From Candidatus Cloacimonadota bacterium (GTDB lineage Bacteria > Cloacimonadota > Cloacimonadia > Cloacimonadales > JAFGVF01): 32,816 bases of DNA. Below are positions 12,501-18,500 of the stretch, piece by piece. The DNA is taken from assembly GCA_016838885.1 (NCBI GenBank), contig JAEKNW010000316.1, positions 1-32,816 on the forward strand, written 5' to 3'. Every line of letters starts with the position of its first letter. Position 1 is the stretch's first letter. The notes under the pieces were generated by a model, which saw nothing but the letters and a program-made list of their open reading frames with translations, was not told the origin of the DNA and searched no databases. The position numbers were made by a program, and so were the translations under genes.

Positions 12501-15500
12501 AGAATAGAAGACAATATAGAAGAGTTTAACTGGTTAACTGTAACTCCTGATTCAGGGTCATTATTAGCAGGTGAAAATCAGATTGTTACTTTGGAATATA
12601 ATGCCATGAATCTTATGGCAGGAAGATATGAAGCTGTCCTTGATATTCACAGTAATGATGCAGATACACCAAGCTCTGTAATATATGTTATCTTAGATGT
12701 GATAGGACAGGCTGTGTTAGTATCATCTCATGATGAGCTTGATTTTGGAACCGGTTATATTGACCAAACTCTTACTCAAGAAATTATACTTTCAAATGCC
12801 GGTACTTCTAACTTAGAGATAAGTAATATTACTTTTAATAGTGATGATTTCTCTGTAGCAGAAACTGAGATAACTATCGAACCTTTAGCAAGTCAAAGTA
12901 TTAATATAAACTTTACTCCACTTTCCAGTGGGGTAAAAACAGCTCAAATGACTATTTACTCTAATGACACAGGTAATAGTGAATATATACTTCAGTTATC
13001 AGGTATTGCTGAAGGTCAACCAACTATTGAAGTTAATCCTATATCACTTCTTGCTAATCTCACCGTAGATGATGAAGAAACTCAGGTTGTTAGACTCACT
13101 AACAATGGTGGTTCAAATTTAAGTTATTCTCTTGCTCTTGATGAAACAAATGAAGTTAGAGAAAGCTTAACTAACAAGTATGAGTTAAGAGAAAGGGGAC
13201 AATTTGCTGATGAAAGCAGAAACTTGATTCATAAGGACTTACCATATAAAAATTTAGTAGCAAGTGAAACTAATAGATTCCTTGGAGATCAAATAGCTAC
13301 TTATCCAAACATGCCTCTTTGGAATTCAGGAATATATTGGTTAAATGATGAATTATATATAGTAGATTTTAATGAGGATAATGAAGATCAAGCTACAGGA
13401 AGATTAGTTAAATACGATATTGAAACATATCAAATCATTGAGAGTTATCCAATCCATACCCAACCTTACGGTATCACTTATGATGGTTCTACTTTCTGGA
13501 TTGGTAGTGTAAATGGTAATATCTATGCCTATGATCCGGACTTACTTAACAGTAGTTCTAACATTCCTGTTGATAGTTTTACTTCTCCTGTTGATGAATC
13601 TCCTGCCATCACTTATATTGGAGACAGTTTCTTAATTAATCAAGGATTCTCTGATAACCCTATAACTACAATTTATCGAGTAGCTCACAATGGTGAAATT
13701 CTTGAATCATATAGTGCTTCTTTAGGAAAACATATAAGTCAACTAGTTTGGGTCGATGAATACTTCAATAATGAATTATGGGCAATAGAGAACATTAATA
13801 TCGATAATGTCCTAAGTGGCAAAATACTACAACTTAAACTGGTAAATGGCACCATAGTAGTTACTTCTGAAAGAGTCTTCTGGGATAACAAACCTATCTA
13901 TTCCTTGACTAATGATGGTAAGGATTTATGGATAAGTGATGCATCAGGTCCTCTTTTCCAAGTAGATGATGGTCGTTGGTTATCTACTGATAACATTTCA
14001 GGGACTATTGCACCAAGCGAGTACCGGGATATCAATATCACCTTTGATCCTACCAGTATTTATGGTGGTGATTATAGTGGAAGTGTCAGATTAACTTCAA
14101 ATGACCCACAGAACTCCTTGGTTAATCTTCCTGTAACTATGCGTGTACAGGGTTATCCTGAGTATGAAATTAGCGACAGCCAAATTAACTTTGGTGAAGT
14201 TGCAGTTGGTTATTCAGATACTCAGAATATAAGCCTAAGCAATATAGGAAGTGATGATTTAGAAATAGAATCTATTACTTTCTCTCCACAAGGAATATTC
14301 ACTACAAATACCAACATCTCTTCTTTAGAACCTGGTGCATCAAGTGAGATTATTGTTGAGTTCAGTCCTGATACTAACATTGAATTTGATGCAAGTATGG
14401 ATATTCAGACAAATATTGGTTTAGTTAGTGTAATTCTAAATGGACAAGGTTATCTGCCACCAATCATTGGTTTATCGATTGAAAATCTTGTTTCATCATT
14501 ACAGTATGGACAAAGTGAAGATACAGAGCTAACCATTTCAAACTCTGGTGATAGGACACTATCCTATGAGATAATGATTACCGGAGGTAGCAGAAGTGAT
14601 AATAATAACAGAAGTCGAACTATTGAACCAAATGATTGGTTAAGTTTGACTCCAAATTCAGGAGACATAATAGCTGGAACTAGTCAAACAATAACAATAA
14701 CACTATCAGCAACTGATGTTTATGCAGGAAATTACTCAGCTGTCTTGCTGGTTAATAGTAACGACCCTCAAGGCTCTCAAGAGATACCTGTTCAGCTAAG
14801 TGTTTCAGGTAGTCCAAGTATTTCGATTTCTGAAACTGAACTTGATTTTGGTTCAGTATTGATTGGAAATTCTGGAACCCAGACATTTAATGTTTCTAAC
14901 ACTGGAAGTTCAACCCTCCAAGTATCTTCAATCAGTGTTGAAAGCAATGAATTCTTAGTAACTCCTCCTTCCTTTACCCTTGCTCCTGAAGCATCTAGAA
15001 CTGTTACAGTATCATTTACACCGCTAAGTCAGGGAACTAAAACTGCTAATGTAATAATTATTAGTAATGATGAAAATGGGGAAGAAGAAGTAACCTTAAC
15101 AGGTTATGGAATGGAAGCAAGTGCTGAGATATTGGCTTCAACTAACATTTTAGAGTTTTCTGAAGTCAATGTAGGAAATTATAGAGAGTTAGAATATACT
15201 CTTTATAATCAAGGAACCGGAATATTGAGAATAACTAATATCAGTTCTTCTCACCCTGATTTTGTTTCCCAGTCAGCTCCAACTGTAAATAGTCCTATCA
15301 ATATTCAACCCGGTAACAGCAGGGTAATGCTTGTCAGATATACCCCAACAGGTGATACTGAAGAAACAGCTGTTTTGACTATTACTTCAAACGCAAATAA
15401 TGAAAATAGTCTTGAATTGAATATGAGTGGTAGTGGGGTTTATGTCCCACAAATAGCTATAAATAGAACATCATTAGATTGGTTTATTTTGGATAACACT

Positions 15501-18500
15501 CTTTATTATGATGAGTTAGTTATTAGTAACGATGGACAAGCTCAACTAGATTATTCTCTCTCTGCAGAAACATTAGCTCTTCCTTGGATTACTGCTAACC
15601 CTATATCAGGAACAATTGATGTAGGAGCTTCTGCAACTATTAATCTAACCCTTGATACAAGAAGTATTAATTATGGCTCATACTTTGCTAATTTTGTTGT
15701 TACAAGTAATGACCCAGATAATTCAACTACATCCATACCAATGACATTAAATCATTCAAATTTCAACTTCACAGATACAGATAATGCTGGAAACGATTTT
15801 GTAGAAACAGCTGATAATGATCTTGGTATAAATATTAGTGAGAATTCACCAAATGCTCCTGTAGAATTCTTTATTTATACTAATGAGTCTGAGATTGAGT
15901 ACGCAAAATTAAGAATCAGAGCTTATGATATCGACTCAGGAGAAATTAATTATGTCTTTGTGAATGGAACTTGGGTTGGTCAACTGGTTGGATCAAACAA
16001 TAATTACAGTATTACAGAATTTATGATTAGTCCTGAATTAATTAGCTTAGGAGAAGATGCTGCTAATGAGATTGAGATTTCATTAGATGTTAATAGCACA
16101 GATTCTGGTTATTCAAGGATAATTTGGGGACAGTTTGTCTTTAATCAAGCTCCGATTTATGCTTCAATAAATTCATTGAATTTGAATAGATCAAACTACT
16201 ACCCTGGAGAAGAAGTTCAAGTTAATTCTATCATCACTACCCAGCTATATAATCAAGCTGTAAGGGCTGAATATGAGTTGTTGAATCCAGATTTAGAAGT
16301 GATCGACACTTATGAAGAGACTCTTAATTTGTCTGTAACATCTAATAATCATGCAAGTGCAAGCTTAGACTTACCTGCTGATAGTGAAATTGGTACTTAT
16401 AGTGTTAAACTTGCCATCTATGACCATGCAACCAATGTAAAACAGAGCCAAAGAAGCACTAATTTAAGTATTCTTTCAGGAGACCCTGTCCTTAGTGTGA
16501 ATAATGAAATCAACTTTGGTAGCAACTATATAGGTTATCCTAAGATGAGAAATATTCAGGTAACTAATCAAGGTTATGCTCCTCTTAGTATCTATTCGCT
16601 TACTACTTCAAATGGTTTCTTCAGTGTTGTTAATCGAGCATTTGTTCTTCAAAATGGAGAGAGTGAGACTATTACAGTTACCTTTGAAAGTTCAGAAGCT
16701 GGAACTTTCACCGAGAATTTAATTATTGAGTCTAACGACCCAGATAACCAAACTCAAAACGTTACTTTAAGTGCCACAGCTATAGAAGCTCCACAGATTG
16801 AGCTTTCAACAACTTCAATAGCTACAACTATACCACGCTTTGGTACAGATAGTGCTCAATTTACTATAACAAACACTGGTAATAGTACATTGAATGTCTC
16901 ATCTATAAGCGTAAGTGGAACTTCATGGTTAAGTGTGGAACCAACCTCATTAACTATTCCTCAGGGTTCCAGTGAAGAAGTTGAACTTAGTTTCTCTTCT
17001 TATGATTTAACAGAAGGAAACTATAATGCTATTGTTCAAGTTAATTCTGATGATCCTGATAATTCAGCATCCTTAATCTATGTAACCATGACTGTAACAG
17101 AAAGGTTAATCACTGCTAACTTTACAGCTTCTCCACTTAGTGGTCCAAAAGACCTTCAAGTTACATTCACTAACTTCTCTCAAACATCTGATGGATCCCA
17201 GATAAGTGAATATCAATGGGATTTCCAGAATGATGGGATAGTAGATAGTTATGAGATTAACCCAAGCTTTACATATGAAAATAGAGGAAGTTATTCGGTA
17301 AGACTAACTGTTGAAAATGAAAATGGTGAGAGTCATTCACTTCTTAGAAATAGTTACATAAATGTAATAAATACTATTCCTGTGTTAACCTCACCAATTC
17401 CTAACATAGTAATGGATGAAGATGCTATTAACCAAGAGATTGACTTAAGAACATATTTTAATGATGTTGATGGCGATAATCTCATCTTCACTGTATCAGG
17501 GAATCATAATATTCATGTGAGCATCACTAATGGCATAGTAACTTTAACACCAAATCAGGATTGGTTTGGAATTGAAGAGTTAACTTTCACAGCTTCCGAT
17601 AATCATCAAGGAATTGTGAGTGATGTTATTACTGTAACAGTTGTGGATGTTTCTGATTCACCTCAGTTTATTGATTTACCTCAGTCTATTACTTTGCTTC
17701 AAACAACTTCGTATATAATAGACTTTGCAAATCATGTCTATGACCCTGAACAGAGTTTATCTCTCTTGTCTCTTACTATTGCTAATAATGAACATATCAC
17801 CTATAATATTCTTGGTTTAGAAGTTACCTTCTTTGCTCCAGATGACTGGATTGGTATGGAAACATTAACTATTAATGTAAGTGATGGGACAGGTAGATTA
17901 GTTACTTCTCAGGATTTAGATGTTCGAGTAACAGATTCTTTTGTTGCTAACTTCATGGCAGATAAAACTGATATTCTATCAGGTGAATTAGTCAGTTTCA
18001 CAGATTTAACTGAAGGTAACCCTAATCATTGGGTTTGGTACCTAGATAATGATAACGTTGCTGATAGTTATTTACAAAATCCAAGTCTGAATTATAATAT
18101 TGGAGGAAACTATTCCGTCAGTTTAGTTGTATCATATATTAATGATGAAGATCTTGTAGTAGCTTCAGATAGTGTCAGATTTACTGATTATATTACTGCC
18201 GAGGGAACTTCTATCCCTGGTGGAAATTACTTAGGTGATTGGGAAGCTGTTTTTTCTCCTTATAATGTATACGGAGAAGTTTCTATTGAGACAGGACAAG
18301 TCCTCAATATCGAAGCAGGTACTGTCATCAATATGATGGAAGATACTGAGTTTGTGGTTGACGGTGGATTAATTGCTGACGGAGTCATCTTTGCAGTACC
18401 AGATATTGAAACTAGAGAAGTAAGGGAATGGCAAGGAATCAAATTTAATCCATCTTCTGGAAACTCCAGTATATCTAACTCAGAAATAAAAAATGTTAAA

